Assembly (NCBI GenBank): GCA_001692895.1
Contig: KV748222.1
Coordinates: forward strand, 1,394,683 to 1,458,682
Origin: Cenococcum geophilum 1.58
Lineage: Eukaryota; Ascomycota; Dothideomycetes; Gloniales; Gloniaceae
Direction: 5' to 3'
Length of the DNA stretch: 64,000 nucleotides
The notes under the pieces were generated by a model, which searched no databases, was not told the DNA's origin, and was given only the letters and a program-made list of their open reading frames with translations. The position numbers were made by a program, and so were the translations under genes. Positions 48,605-59,548 of this stretch are shown here, piece after piece; positions within the stretch are counted from its first letter, which is position 1, and every line of letters begins with the position of its first letter.

Positions 48605-49400
48605 ATTGGGCAAAATGTAGGAGGGATGCCTTTCTAATAGACACAAAGAACGGTCAAGTTTCGTAGTGTTGCTGTGGTGGTGTATGCTAAAAGTTCGGCG
48701 GCGATATCGATATGCAGCCTTTGGAGTTGCGAAGTGGGATTTCAAGGTTGGTCTAGCCGAATCAGTTACAGTACTGTATTAGCGCAAGCTCCGCAGGCTC
48801 GGTTGCAATAACTCAGAGACCTTAGACTTGCACCGCAACCTCGAAGAGTTTTGGGGCTGTTGAGAGAAAGCTTCCTATTTGACTTGAGAAATAATCGAAT
48901 GCGCCAGTGACAACATCATATTTTCGAGGGAGTGAGACATGTTTCTTGCTTTGCAAGGCAATTACCGACCTATGATTAAGCGTGATCGATCTTTTGGAGT
49001 CTGCTTGTTCCTTATTGTTTTTCATGTGCGTGTACAAGATCACCGAGGGGGACCGTTGCAATCAGTGTTCAGTGCAAGTTTAATTTCAGTGGCGCCAGTA
49101 GAGCTAGATGTGTTCTCTCAGCTTTATTTTCAAGTTCATCTTAATCCATCTCTAGATTCTTTAACTTTCAGATAGAAATTTTATTAGACTCATGAGATAT
49201 CCAATAGCGAAGTTTCAAATGCATGCATCTTCAAAGCGGGTTGAGATTTGAATGGTGAATGATATCAGTCGTTATTTCTTCACTAAGGTTACCAAATCCA
49301 CATCCTTCGTCTCCTCCCGACCGTTTAATCCAATTTAGGCATCTTCCCGTGTCCCTTCCTGATCGCCCTAAGAATATCTTCGAATATCAAACTGAACATA
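48605..49400. promoter_or_regulatory. Divergent promoter region between eIF3i and the SH3 gene
   Basis: About 800 bp separate the two divergent start codons. No credible coding sequence; frames at 48822-49061 and 48939-49175 overlap on opposite strands and lack domains. I could not identify specific binding sites. Confidence 0.45.
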
Positions 49401-51014
49401 ATGCAGCCGATGGAAAAGGATGAATATTGTTTTGCCTACAGCTGCAATGGTACCTATTTATATTGCACTCCAAAGGGTTATGCTAGGTGAGGCATGATAC
49501 CACTTTTTGGATTTCATAACATGCTGTGCAGTATTACCGTTTGACCCACCGTACTTTCTATATTCAGCTTATTAACGATCAACCAGTAACTCGCTCCCGT
49601 GCGAGATTGGCACGCTCATCAACCGAGATCTGATTCAAAAGATCAAGTGGGCTTCATTCGGCCAAAGCAGCAAGTCGTATTTCATACTGTACCAGAGGGA
49701 TGGTCGCTATTACTCAAGTAGCCTGCACCTTTCTCGTATGTCTAAAATTTGACTGATGATGAAGCAGCTTGGGGGGCCGATGTGCCACAAAACTTAAACA
49801 ATTGGCTGATGGAACATCGGAAATTATCTGAACGAGAACCTTTCTTACACTGCGATGGGTCTATAAAGGTTGTGCTGGGCGCAACTGGAAGCTATGTGGC
49901 ATGGAGCAGCAGAGCCATCACTGGTCAAGGTATCCCCACAAGTCTTCAACAACTCCTGCAGTCTTGGTGGGGTGACAATGGATGGATAAGAGGACCGCCA
50001 CAGCTCATAACATTCGGAGCAGACGGTTCCTATTTTGTAGTTTCGGGCTCTGAGGGACAAGGTCCTGCTACATACGCATGGAACTGGGGAAACCAATCCC
50101 AAATGCTTCAGAACGCCTGGCAGTTTCTCTGGCGAGACCCGCTCTTCCAACCTGATAAATTGGCGGTAAGAAAGAATTGGTTTCTGCGTGCGCAGTGATG
50201 TCTTAGACTCTCAAATTCCTTTCGAGACGTTGAAACGGGGCAAAGGCGAGTAACCAAGCTAACATAGACCTAGCATGTCTCGTTCGATCCGCACAACAAG
50301 GGACGATATGTTATGGTAGAAAAGTGCCAAGATGGTTCATCTCGCCCGTCTGTGCGCTTTAGTCAATCCGTCGATTCAGGTGAACATGAACTTATCGGTC
50401 TCTTAAGAGGCAGCACGGGTCCATCTTTTACTAAAATACCGAATCCAAATTCCACCAAAGCCGTGAACAAGCCGGCCAGAGCCAAATACGGTGGCACGGC
50501 TACAAAAGATAAGAGAGAGTTGCCGTTACGGAAGGGCGAATACCTAACGATCATCTCCGAAGTGAGCGAATTCTGGTATATTGTACGGAATAAGGAAGAC
50601 AAGCAGGGATGGGTGCATAGCACTTGGGTTACTCTTCTCGAAGAAGAACCACAAGGCCCAGTGGAGCTGTATTCAGCATGGAAAGCTAGGTGTGATGCCG
50701 CATTTGCCAAGGGAGGTCTGACAACTTTCCCTGAGTTGCCAACGTCGATTCGCTCCTGTAAGGCTGTCTCATGCGCAAATCTCAAAACACAGCTAGGGAA
50801 TCTTGGAGTTTGCCAACACGATGTTGCATCGCTCCTTCGAGGCTCCGGGAAGTACTCTTACAAGTTCCTCAAGACGGAGCGTAATTCATGGCATCCAGAT
50901 AAGTTTGGCCAACAATGTGCGCCCCGAAATAGGGAGGAGCTTAAGAAGAAAAGCGAGCAGCTGTTCATCATATATGGTCTTCTAATGGAAATTGAAGCAA
51001 AGAAGAATATATAG
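49401..51014 (+). CDS. Fungal protein of unknown function with SH3 domain and WHPDKF C-terminal module
   Basis: Proposed exons are 49401-49486, 49587-49717 (or -49735), 49768-50165 and 50274-51014, giving 451 (or 457) residues. The second intron is ambiguous: donor GTAGCC gives a 50-nt intron, donor GTATGT only 32 nt; both keep frame. The N-terminal half carries repeated sheet-like segments (KSYFILYQRDGRYY, GSIKVVLGATGSYVAWSS, QLITFGADGSYFVVSG, VSFDPHNKGRYVMVE), suggesting a propeller-like repeat fold. The middle is an SH3 domain (KRELPLRKGEYLTIISEV, FWYIVRN, GWVHSTWV). The C terminus, NSWHPDKFGQQC then EELKKKSEQLFIIYGLLMEIE, resembles the HPDK-containing, J-like tail seen in fungal proteins of unknown role. 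No signal peptide or membrane helix. I cannot assign a function. Confidence 0.7.
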
Positions 51015-51365
51015 GCTCGGGAAATCATAAGGTGGAGACCAGAGGGTGATGGGACCCATCGAGTTTTCTTCTTTGACCGCAATGGAGCAGAATTAAGCAG
51101 AATAATTGATTCAGAAGGGGTGTACGCGCACATAATTCCGACGACTACCACAGTTAGAGTACCGGCATTAATAGTAGTCGGAGACAATTGTTGGCGGCGC
51201 CATGAAGAATTTGCCGGCAGTTGAGAAAAAGTAAATCAGGATAACTTACGCAATAGAAGAGTAAACAGCTCGTGATTCTCGAAAAACAAAAATGCTCATA
51301 GAGCCCTTCATTCTTCATTCAATAATCCAATACAGTCGTTCAACACAGCTGGCTTGGCCCCCATA
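51015..51365. other. Intergenic region upstream of C1-THF synthase
   Basis: About 350 bp between tandem + strand genes. It contains the 3' UTR of the SH3 gene and the C1-THF promoter. The open frame from 51354 begins with TTG, not ATG. Nothing else recognisable. Confidence 0.45.
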
Positions 51366-54300
51366 ATGATGATCCTGATATGCAGGTCCAAAGCTGCCCT
51401 TTACCCACCGGGCCCTCGCCGGCTACCGCCATTTGCTGTGCCGCATCAACGACGGACATTTGTACCGCCTTTCCACGCAACACTCTGCAGAAAAAACCCT
51501 CATCTCGGACGCCACTTCTCCAGCAGCCCGCTCAGGATGACGGCCACTAAGATTGACGGCACCGCCATTGCGAAGAGCATACGGGAGAGGCTTGGTGCCG
51601 AGATCAAGAAAAAGCAAGAGAGTAACCCAAGGTATAAACCCTCACTAAAGATCGTGCAAGGTACTACCAGTAGCATATCCTATTAGCTGATACATGTTTG
51701 CTGAGAACCTCAACTAGTTGGTGACCGTTCAGACTCAAGTAATCCTAATGCCCATCTCCATGATTAAGGTGTGAGTTTGCATATTGACATTCTCAAGGTA
51801 CCTATGTGCGCATGAAACTGAAGGCTGCCGAAGAGGTAGACCACCGGTGCCCATTTACATATTAGATCCTATGCTGACTATTTATTCTACAGGCCAACAT
51901 TGACTGCGAACGCGTCCACTTATCTGAAGACATCTCTGAAGCTGAACTTCTCCAATGCATCACACGATTCAACAACGATCCGGCTATCCACGGCATCCTC
52001 GTCCAGCTGCCAGTCCCAAAACACATCTCCGAACATGCCATAACCTCTGCTGTTGCGGATGAGAAGGACGTCGATGGGTTTGGAGTTGCGAATATTGGAG
52101 AGTTAGTGAAGCGGGGTGGTCACCCTCTCTTCACACCGTGCACGCCTAAGGGTGTGATGGTACTTCTAGAGGAAAGTGGTGTTGATTTGAAGGGAAAGAA
52201 TGCTGTGGTAATTGGCAGGAGTGATATAGTGGGAAGTCCAGTCAGCTATCTCCTGAAGAATGCAGACGCTACGGTGACGGTCTGCCACTCCAAAACACAA
52301 AACCTGCCAGAGGTCGTGAAGCAGGCCGACGTCGTGGTTGCCGCTATTGGGCAGCCTGGCTTTGTCAAAGGAGATTGGCTGAAGCCAGGAGCTGTTGTGA
52401 TTGATGTTGGCACGAACTACATCCCAGATTCAACCAAGAAGAGCGGACAGCGGGTCGTTGGAGATGTCGAATTCGATTCTGCCGTCGAAGTTGCATCACA
52501 GATCACCCCTGTTCCTGGCGGTGTTGGGCCCATGACGGTTGCCATGCTGTTGCAGAATGTCATCAATTCCGCGGACGCATCATTCGAGCGCCAAAAGCAA
52601 CGCTCTGTCTCACCACTACCGCTAAAGCTGCAAGATCCTGTTCCTTCAGATATCGCGGTGTCACGTGCGCAGCACCCAAAGCCTATCACGAAAATTGCAC
52701 AAGAAGTTGGGATTATGGGCTACGAACTTGAGCCTTATGGGGCATACAAGGCCAAGGTGGACCTTTCCCTTTTGAAGAGACTTGAGCACCGTCGCAATGG
52801 AAGATATATTTTGGTCGCTGGTATTACCCCAACGCCGCTCGGCGAAGGGAAATCGACGACAACAGTAGGTCTCACGCAAGCCCTGTCTGCTCACCTCGGT
52901 CGTATATCATTCGCGAACGTACGGCAACCAAGCCAAGGGCCTACCTTTGGTATCAAGGGTGGCGCAGCGGGTGGAGGCTACAGTCAGGTTATTCCCATGG
53001 ATGAGTTCAATCTTCATCTGACGGGCGATATTCACGCTATTTCGGCTGCCAACAACTTGCTTGCTGCTGCGATCGAGACGAGGATGTTTCATGAGAACAC
53101 TCAAACCGACGCTGCTTTGTACCGACGATTGGTTCCTGTCAAGAAAGGGAAGAGAGAATTCGTAAAAGTGATGTTCCGACGACTGAATAAACTCGGAATA
53201 GATAAGACAAATCCCGATGACCTATCACAGGACGAGATTCACCGATTTGCTAGATTAGATATTGACCCAGACACTATCACCTGGCGACGAGTGCTCGACG
53301 TGAACGACAGGCACCTACGAGGAATAACAGTTGGTCAAGCACCCACAGAAAAAGGCCAAACCCGCCAGACAGCCTTCGACATCGCGGTTGCTAGCGAATG
53401 CATGGCAGTACTTGCCCTTAGCAATGACCTCGCAGATCTTCGTGAGCGCCTTGGCAGGATGGTTGTTGCCAGCTCACGAAACGGCGATCCGGTGACTTGC
53501 GACGACATTGGCGCAGGCGGTGCTCTTACCGCACTCATGAAGGATGCTATCAAGCCTAATCTCATGCAAACACTTGAAGGCACCCCTGTCTTCGTGCATG
53601 CTGGTCCCTTTGCTAATATCAGTATTGGAGCATCATCCATTCTAGCGGATAAGTTAGCACTTAAGCTTGCAGGCACCGAGCCCGATGAAGACCACGAGGA
53701 GAAAACGGGATTCGTGGTGACAGAAGCTGGCTTCGACTTCACAATGGGTGGTGAGCGTTTCTTCAACATCAAATGCCGGTCCTCAGGCCTCGTTCCCGAT
53801 ACTGTTGTCATTGTCGCAACCGTCCGCGCTCTCAAGGTGCACGGAGGTGGTCCAGAAATCACCCCTGGTGCTCAATTGCAGGAGGTCTACCGGACTGAGA
53901 ACATCGACCTACTTAGTAAGGGATGCGTAAACTTGAAGAAGCATATCTCAAACGCAAGGCAGTTTGGTGTCCCAGTTGTCGTAGCCATCAATCGCTTCTC
54001 AACTGATACCGATGCTGAAATTGCCATCATCAAAGAAGAGGCTCTCGCCGCAGGAGCCGAGGACGCTATCCCGGCCAACCATTGGGCAGAAGGCGGTAAG
54101 GGTGCTGTCAATCTAGCTCGCGGTGTTATTGCTGCTACGTCCAAGCCCAAGCCCGACTTTAAACTCCTCTATGAGCTTGAAGGCAGCGTGCAAGAGCGGA
54201 TTGAGAAGATTGGAAAGATTATGTACGGTGCTGAGAAGGTCGAATTCTCGGAATTAGCACAGAAAAAAGTGGACACGTATGTGCGGCAAGGTTTCGGAAA

Positions 54301-54635
54301 TCTGCCGATATGTATCGCAAAGACCCAATACTCCTTATCTCATGATCCAAGCTTGAAAGGTGCTCCAAGCGGCTTTACGGTACCGATCAGAGATGTGAGG
54401 ATGGCTGCCGGGGCGGGATATTTGTGAGTGTTCTGATAGCCGCTTCTACTCGTTTCTTCGTATTTTATCTAAACCGGGGTCAACATCCCTGCAAGGTCGC
54501 AACCCTCGCTAATATTTTCACCACAGGTATGCCCTTGCGGCCGATATTCAGACCATTCCAGGCCTGCCTACTGCGCCAGGCTATCTCAATGTTGACGTAG
54601 ATCCTGAGACGGGCGAGATCGACGGACTATTCTAA
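51366..54635 (+). CDS. MIS1: Trifunctional C1-tetrahydrofolate synthase, mitochondrial precursor
   Basis: Five exons (51366-51660, 51718-51738, 51798-51835, 51893-54423, 54527-54635) encode 997 residues. The second exon is only 21 nt (VGDRSDS) and the third 38 nt. The N-terminal domain (about 60-350) is methylene-THF dehydrogenase/cyclohydrolase, with VGDRSDSSTYVRMK, DEKDVDGFG, PLFTPCTPKGVM, the NADP-binding GRSDIVGSPVSYLL and TPVPGGVGPMTVAML. The rest is 10-formyl-THF synthetase, with a P-loop TPTPLGEGKSTTT (about 430) and PSQGPTFGIKGGAAGGGYSQ. It interconverts one-carbon folates for purine, thymidylate and formyl-Met synthesis. The first 57 residues are basic and Ser-rich, like a mitochondrial presequence; Met58 (MTATKID) could start a cytosolic form. 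The C terminus ends DPETGEIDGLF, as in the family. Confidence 0.95.
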
Positions 54636-55198
54636 GACCAAACCCTTCCAGCATCTTTGCATTCGCCCATCTTCTGCTCTGCTTCATTAAAGAATATTCT
54701 CGTTCCGCATTGTCTTGGTATAACACGCATTCAACTGCTTCGTGGCTCTTCAACAGCATCGGCGATGAGCATGATACCCTGCCTCCACTGCAGGAGGGGT
54801 TTGTTTTAGGCGAGAAACGTGCCTAGTATAGCCCAGAAATATAGAGCGGTCACGAAAGGGCTCGGCTAAGCATCTGAGCTAGACTCGACTCTAAGATAGA
54901 AAAATATTGTGATGATATGGAATCTCACAACCAGAAATCAAATGATGAGCTCATCGTGGTTGGGCTTTCGCAGCCCAACATACATATTCAAAAGGAAGAC
55001 TAGGACCTCGACTTCTAGTTCTTTTTGTGAGTTATGAATTGCCAGACCACACTGCGATATACTACTGCAGTCCTTGATTCACTTTCACAGTTAGTTACTA
55101 ACCTAATAATCCCTTAGTGAGTCTGGGCTGCGGAGCGATGACCAATAATATATTACCTTAGCAAGCTCAGACGCATATAATCAATTAGCGGACAAATG
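54636..55198. other. Intergenic region after C1-THF synthase
   Basis: 3' untranslated and intergenic DNA of normal composition. No coding sequence, tRNA or repeat recognised before the inverted-repeat cluster that starts at 55199. Confidence 0.45.
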
Positions 55199-55200
55199 TA

Positions 55201-55337
55201 CAAGGGGGTAACATGAATGGGTCAGACGCCCTCCCTGCTAGTATGCTAGCAGAATAATACAGCCCAACCATTTTTCAAGGGTTCACTTATTTTGAAAATA
55301 TACTAGCAGGGAGCCTGCCCCGTTCGTGGTACCCTTG
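55201..55337. mobile_element. 137-bp foldback/MITE-like element with TA flanks
   Basis: The ends are inverted: CAAGGGGGTAACATGAATGG on the left against CAAGGGTACCACGAACGGGG on the right (reverse complement). Similarity extends inward through CCCTGCTAGTAT. TA flanks both sides (55199-55200 and 55338-55339). It is too short to encode anything. Confidence 0.6.
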
Positions 55338-55339
55338 TA

Positions 55340-55475
55340 TCCCTTAGCACGGTAATTTGCGTCCTACTGGTATCGATAAGAACTAGCCAATTAGAGGAGC
55401 TGAATTTAGTGCCTGTACTCAGGAATTTGCAGCTTTATGCACGGACCACTTGCTCGTAGGACGCGCGCTAAGGGA
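55340..55475. mobile_element. 136-bp MITE-like element with TCCCTTAGC ends
   Basis: The inverted ends read TCCCTTAGCACGGTAATTTG...GTCCTAC and, on the reverse complement, TCCCTTAGCGCGCGTCCTAC. TA flanks both sides (55338-55339 and 55476-55477), the left one shared with the neighbouring foldback element. The ends resemble those of the element at 55653-56156, so it could be mobilised by the same transposase. Confidence 0.6.
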
Positions 55476-55652
55476 TAAGCGACTTAGCGAGCCGTGACAG
55501 CTTAAAATAATTATAAAAGCTAAATCTATTAGTAATAAACTTATTATAATATTATATAAGTCTATTCTCTTTAATAATGGATTTTTTTATTTAAAATAAT
55601 TTTAACTTTAGTAAGTTATTAGTTTATTTAGATCTAATAATTATTAAATATA

Positions 55653-56156
55653 TCCCTTGGCCCGTCAGCGTCCGACGAGAAGAAGGCCCGTGCACGAACA
55701 CCAGAATCAAATATACGCGTGTATCTACATAGAATTCAATCATCAATTATACCACCACTATGCCTTCTAATCGCGCTAGAATCGACGCAGATCTTGTTCA
55801 AAAGATTCAATATAATGTCCCCCAAATAAGACAGCAAAAACGCCTCCCAAGCCCTGGCCGTTGCCTCATTTCGAACTTCTCCTTATTGACGACTGGCACA
55901 ACCACGGCTCACCAAATGTTCCTTTCGGCACCGATATACACGATCCTTTTAAGTTATTCAGTCTCATCTCCACGGATGAGATTATAGATAAGCTTGTAGA
56001 GTGGACAAATAAGCATGCAGAGCTCTATCCACCAGATAAGGAGCATGCACTGAAATCAAAGGCCTCGAATATCTGAGTACGGGCTCCAAGTTTGGCTCAC
56101 TTGATTGGTGAGCACGGGCCATCTTCTCGTTGGACGTAAATTGACGCGCCAAGGGA
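55653..56156 (+). mobile_element. 504-bp deletion derivative with piggyBac-like transposase fragment
   Basis: The ends are inverted over about 45 bp. On the left, TCCCTTGGCCCGTCAGCG is followed by CCGACGAGAAGAAGGCCCGTG. On the right (reverse complement), TCCCTTGGCGCGTCAATTTA is followed by CCAACGAGAAGATGGCCCGTG. TA lies outside both (55651-55652 and 56157-56158). Inside is the start of a transposase-like frame (see the separate entry). The catalytic part is absent. A TTAA target, usual for piggyBac, is not seen. Confidence 0.65.
55760..56076 (+). pseudogene. N-terminal fragment of a piggyBac-like (DDE_Tnp_1_7) transposase
   Basis: An ATG frame at 55760 (MPSNRARIDADLVQKIQYN) is followed, after a frame change near 55850, by PLPHFELLLIDDWHNHG. 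Then comes DPFKLFSLISTDEIIDKLVEW, TNKHAELYPPDKEH and a stop at 56074-56076. The stretch from PFKLF to TNKHAE resembles the beginning of piggyBac-derived transposase domains (F..FFT.E.I..IV..TN.YA). The frame change could be a frameshift or a small intron. Everything downstream of the first 100 or so residues is missing, so it is non-functional. The family call is from motif resemblance only. Confidence 0.5.
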
Positions 56157-56158
56157 TA

Positions 56159-56481
56159 GTTATAGAGCGATTTATTAATTTATATAGGGAAAATTATAAA
56201 AACCATTGCTCTGCTTGATAAGTCTTGCAAAATAGCCCCAGATGTTATTTTCGTCGAGGAGCCCAAATAGAGTTTAGTCAGCTCGGACCCAAAACTCCGC
56301 TCCTCTGAACTGAAATGACGTCTGAGCTTGCTGAGGTTAGACATGCTGTGCATTGCTGCTTGTACTGCCAAAGCTGCAGCAGGAAGACGGAGCATCTCCA
56401 CCAATCCTAGTATTTCGTTATTATCTATCTTCATTTATACCTGCCGACAATATAAGAGTTAATAATTATCGTGGCATTGAT
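56159..56481. other. Intergenic region upstream of the F-box gene
   Basis: About 320 bp, moderately AT-rich. The open frame extending upstream of the F-box start (from 56353) begins with TTG and is not preceded by an ATG, so the start at 56482 is preferred. Confidence 0.45.
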
Positions 56482-58107
56482 ATGGAGCGTCTTGACACTA
56501 GAAAGCATGATAGCCCTACACCGAGCACCTTCGACACCGCCCTCCGGGATTCGCGTTCCAATGAAGCTCCTATAACAGAGCCAGAGATAGTGCCTAGATT
56601 TTCAAGATTACTAGATCTGACAGATGAGCTTCTTCTCGGCATTATCGAGCAAGTCGAGAAGCCCAAGGATCTGTGCAACTTTGCGCTTACCTGCTTGCAA
56701 ACCCAGGCTCTGGTTGAACCCTTTATATATCGTTCGATCCTGATACGTACTGGCGGTCAAGCGGATAATCTTGTGCGGTCCATCAAAGCACGGCCAGTTC
56801 GGGCATCTGCGATTCAAACGTTAGAAATTCGGTATATCTTTACAGCCGAGCACAACATCGAGGCCCTAGATCTAGTGCTCATGGACCTCCGTAATCTCCG
56901 CCACCTCACTATCGAATCCCCCTGCCTCAATAATGGGCCTTGGCGAAATGGGAGCCAGCCTTGGGAAAGCAAATGTAGGATAAATTACTGTACGCTCTTT
57001 GAGGCGGCTTCGTTGAAATTGCCTCCTAGTGCGCCAAGAGCTATCCCTTTACTTCAATCTAGTACGCAACCCTTCCAATGGAGACTATGTCAAATATTTA
57101 GCATGCGTCTTGATAAACGTATTAATTGGTGATCTACAGTTGTTCTTCACGCTCATGGAGACGGCGACAAATCTTTTATCCTCGGCAGAAGTGCTATAAT
57201 GTTTCTGCATCCAACCGTACGAAATATCACACTCTCCTGTTCTGACATCACGGATGACCTTCTCACCTCCGAATTGTTTCGCGGCCATGAACGTTCCACG
57301 CCGTTGACTAATCTTGTTTTTGACGAATGTAACATTTCGGCTTTCGGTCTACAAGCGCTGCTTTCGTTGCCTCGTGCCCTCAAGAAGCTTACCCTTGGTG
57401 AACGGCAGTACCACTTCCACAACCCACCATGCATTCCGCTAGGAAATAACTGTGAACATTTCATGGGAGCACTTTACATGCAGCATGAGTCTCTTGAATA
57501 TATCAAGCATATTGGCAGCAGAAAATGGCTCTCTGATAACCCTGATCTGAGCACAAATGTCCTGCATTACTTCGACAACCTCCGCATGCTAGAGCTAGGA
57601 CCGCACTCCGTCCTCCGGAAGTGCCTTGTTGCAGATGACTTTCCCAGGGACCTGGAATCGCTGCGGCTTCTCAGCAACTACGCCCGGGGCACGATCGCTT
57701 ATACTCACTTGAGTAGCCCACGAAAGGATTGGGGCAGCATTGTTGCGGCCGTGCTGAGCAAGCGCAACCAAGTGAAACATGTGGACGTCATCCTAGCGCA
57801 AGGCTTCGATATGGATTCGCTTTGCTCCCTGTGGCAGAGCGGAGAGAGGCGAGGCGACATCTATCAGGCTGCAAAGCCGTTGCGGGAGCGCGGGACGCGC
57901 TTCCAGCTGTTTGCGGAGTATTTTACCGACGGCAATGTTTTCATCCCGCCGTATCTGTATGGCGAGGATGTGCCGCAGGAACTGCTCGTCTATGATTCAG
58001 AAATCCCTTATCTGTTTGGATCTGTCAATTATGGCGAGGATGAAGCTGAGGATGGCGAGAAGCAAAGCCCGTGGGGTGGTGAACCTAAGAATGTGGAAAT
58101 AGATTAG
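56482..58107 (+). CDS. F-box domain protein
   Basis: Two exons, 56482-57061 and 57140-58107, with a 78-nt intron (GTACGC...CTACAG), encode 515 residues. The start is the first in-frame ATG (MERLDTRKHDS). The F-box lies at about residues 41-92 (RLLDLTDELLLGIIEQVEKP, then LCNFALTCLQ and EPFIYRSI). The remainder has scattered LRR-like LxxLxL segments (LRNLRHLTIESP, RNITLSCSDITD, LTNLVFDECNIS, ALKKLTLGER, LRMLELGPHSVL). The C terminus is acidic (GEDEAEDGEK). Such proteins act as substrate adaptors of SCF ubiquitin ligases by binding Skp1; the target is unknown. This type is numerous and fast-evolving in ascomycetes. Confidence 0.82.
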
Positions 58108-58276
58108 GCAAGTGAGCGAACTTGGGTTCTAAATTGCTTCATTGTCTTAATATCAGAGTTAGCCTTGGAATCCTGCTTCGTGAATACTGAAACTCCCTTC
58201 GTCACTTCGAGAAAAACTTCTAAGTAATTACGAAGGTATACCGAAACACAGCTGGGCCCCTCTTCCTTACTCTTCA

Positions 58277-58975
58277 TTTCCATCTTGCTGGTCCTCCGTA
58301 TTATCCACAAAGTCCCTGTGCTGCACCGCATCTTCCTCCAGTCACTCGCTCAGCGATGGCGTGGGCAACGGTGCCTCACTAGCATAGGCGCTCTCCACAA
58401 GCCCAGTGTCCTGAGCCCGGCCCTCCCCCGCGCCTAGCTCACGCCCAGTCTTAATCTCGAGTGGTATTTCTCCTCACCAAACTTTGAGCTATGTCCGTAT
58501 ATGGATTTATGCTAAGTGTTTTGATCTAGTATCTATGAAGTGTGTTAATATTGACTGTAGTGTCTAGCGCTTTGCTTCTCCCCCCTCCCCTTCTCAGCCG
58601 CTCAATTGCACCTTACCACTCCAACATTCTTGCTATGCATTTCTTGACGGTTAAGACCTGATCCTATGCCACTTCGCGCAACGAGTCGATCTGCTGCTTC
58701 ATTTTACCTAGCACCCGTGCCTGCTCGTCCATTATCTCTTGTATGCTTTTAAGCCCTACGGTCATTGCTGTGGCCCGCGCGGCGTGATTTGGTGTCAAAT
58801 TTTTGTAAGAGTGCACCTCACAGCGCTGTATGTGATGGCTTTGTGGAGCTGGGGGTTCTCATCTTCGAGGTTGTGGACTAGGGTGCGTCATTCTACATTT
58901 GTGAGTGCAGGGTGGCTGGCAATTTTGAGAAGGTGCTTGGGAGCACCTGAGGATCTTAGGATAGAAGAGAATGTA
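58277..58975 (-). pseudogene. Degraded coding remnant on the minus strand
   Basis: Read on minus from about 58975, protein-like sequence appears in shifting frames with stops. First comes LRSSGAPKHLLKIASHPALT, then a stop, then LVHNLEDENPQLHKAITYSA. A coiled-coil-like MDEQARVLGKMKQQIDSLRE follows near 58725-58660. An acidic, Pro-rich tail (PLEIKTGRELGAGEG and APLPTPSLSE, then stop) sits near 58460-58340. Together these look like the C-terminal part of a gene destroyed by frameshifts and nonsense changes. I do not recognise the family. The opposite-strand frame 58739-59101 is its shadow. Confidence 0.35.
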
Positions 58976-59548
58976 AAGCTTGATGGTAAATGGGGATTCT
59001 TGAAAGTGCTGATGTGGTTTGGGAGAAAAGAGGATGTCTGGTTTCTCATCATGAGAGAAAGGGTGGTGTGGGGCTATAGACCAAGCGATAATGGTAATTA
59101 AGGACAATAGAGTCAGGGATGAGTAAGAATAGCCGAAGAAGTATGTAAATAAGGCCAATAGCGATTGGGTGGTGAAGATTGGGAGGTTAAGGCTTGCCAT
59201 GTGATCTGATGTCAAGGCTGGACGGCACGGCGTTGTTGTAAAAAGTATAGCGATTTGGTTAGGAGCCATCTACGTGAGATAGAAGGGTGGAGACTGTTTT
59301 ACAGAAAAGATAAAGATCGGCTTGAAATTTTGCCATCTGCGCAACCCGTTTGTTGAAAAAATGTTTATGCGGAATCCGCTAAAAAGATTTTTTCCTGTAT
59401 TCAAACAAGATTTAGAGATCTATAGTTCTCACCTTGATTATGCACTCATAACAGCAGTCTGTTTAGAACAGTCAAATTAGCTATGATCATTGGAAGAAGT
59501 TGCAGCAAATTGACGGTTTGAGATGCGGGGAAACTCACCCTAGCCACA
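58976..59548. other. Intergenic region downstream of AROM
   Basis: This contains the AROM 3' UTR. A minus frame at 58859-59269 has one hydrophobic stretch (SLLALFTYFFGYSYSSLTLL) but no intron context, no homology that I recognise, and overlaps the remnant at 58277-58975. It is not called as a gene. Confidence 0.4.

Noticed and set aside
49749..50198. Stand-alone 149-residue gene followed by a separate SH3 gene at 50313
   Set aside because: The first frame begins with TTG, and a 108-nt intron (50166-50273) joins the two in phase across HVSFDPHNKGRYVMVE. They are read as one gene.
56353..56481. Longer N terminus for the F-box protein
   Set aside because: The upstream extension starts at TTG, and the first in-frame ATG is at 56482.
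58739..59101. 120-residue + frame
   Set aside because: No family motif; it lies antisense to protein-like minus-strand segments and looks like their shadow.
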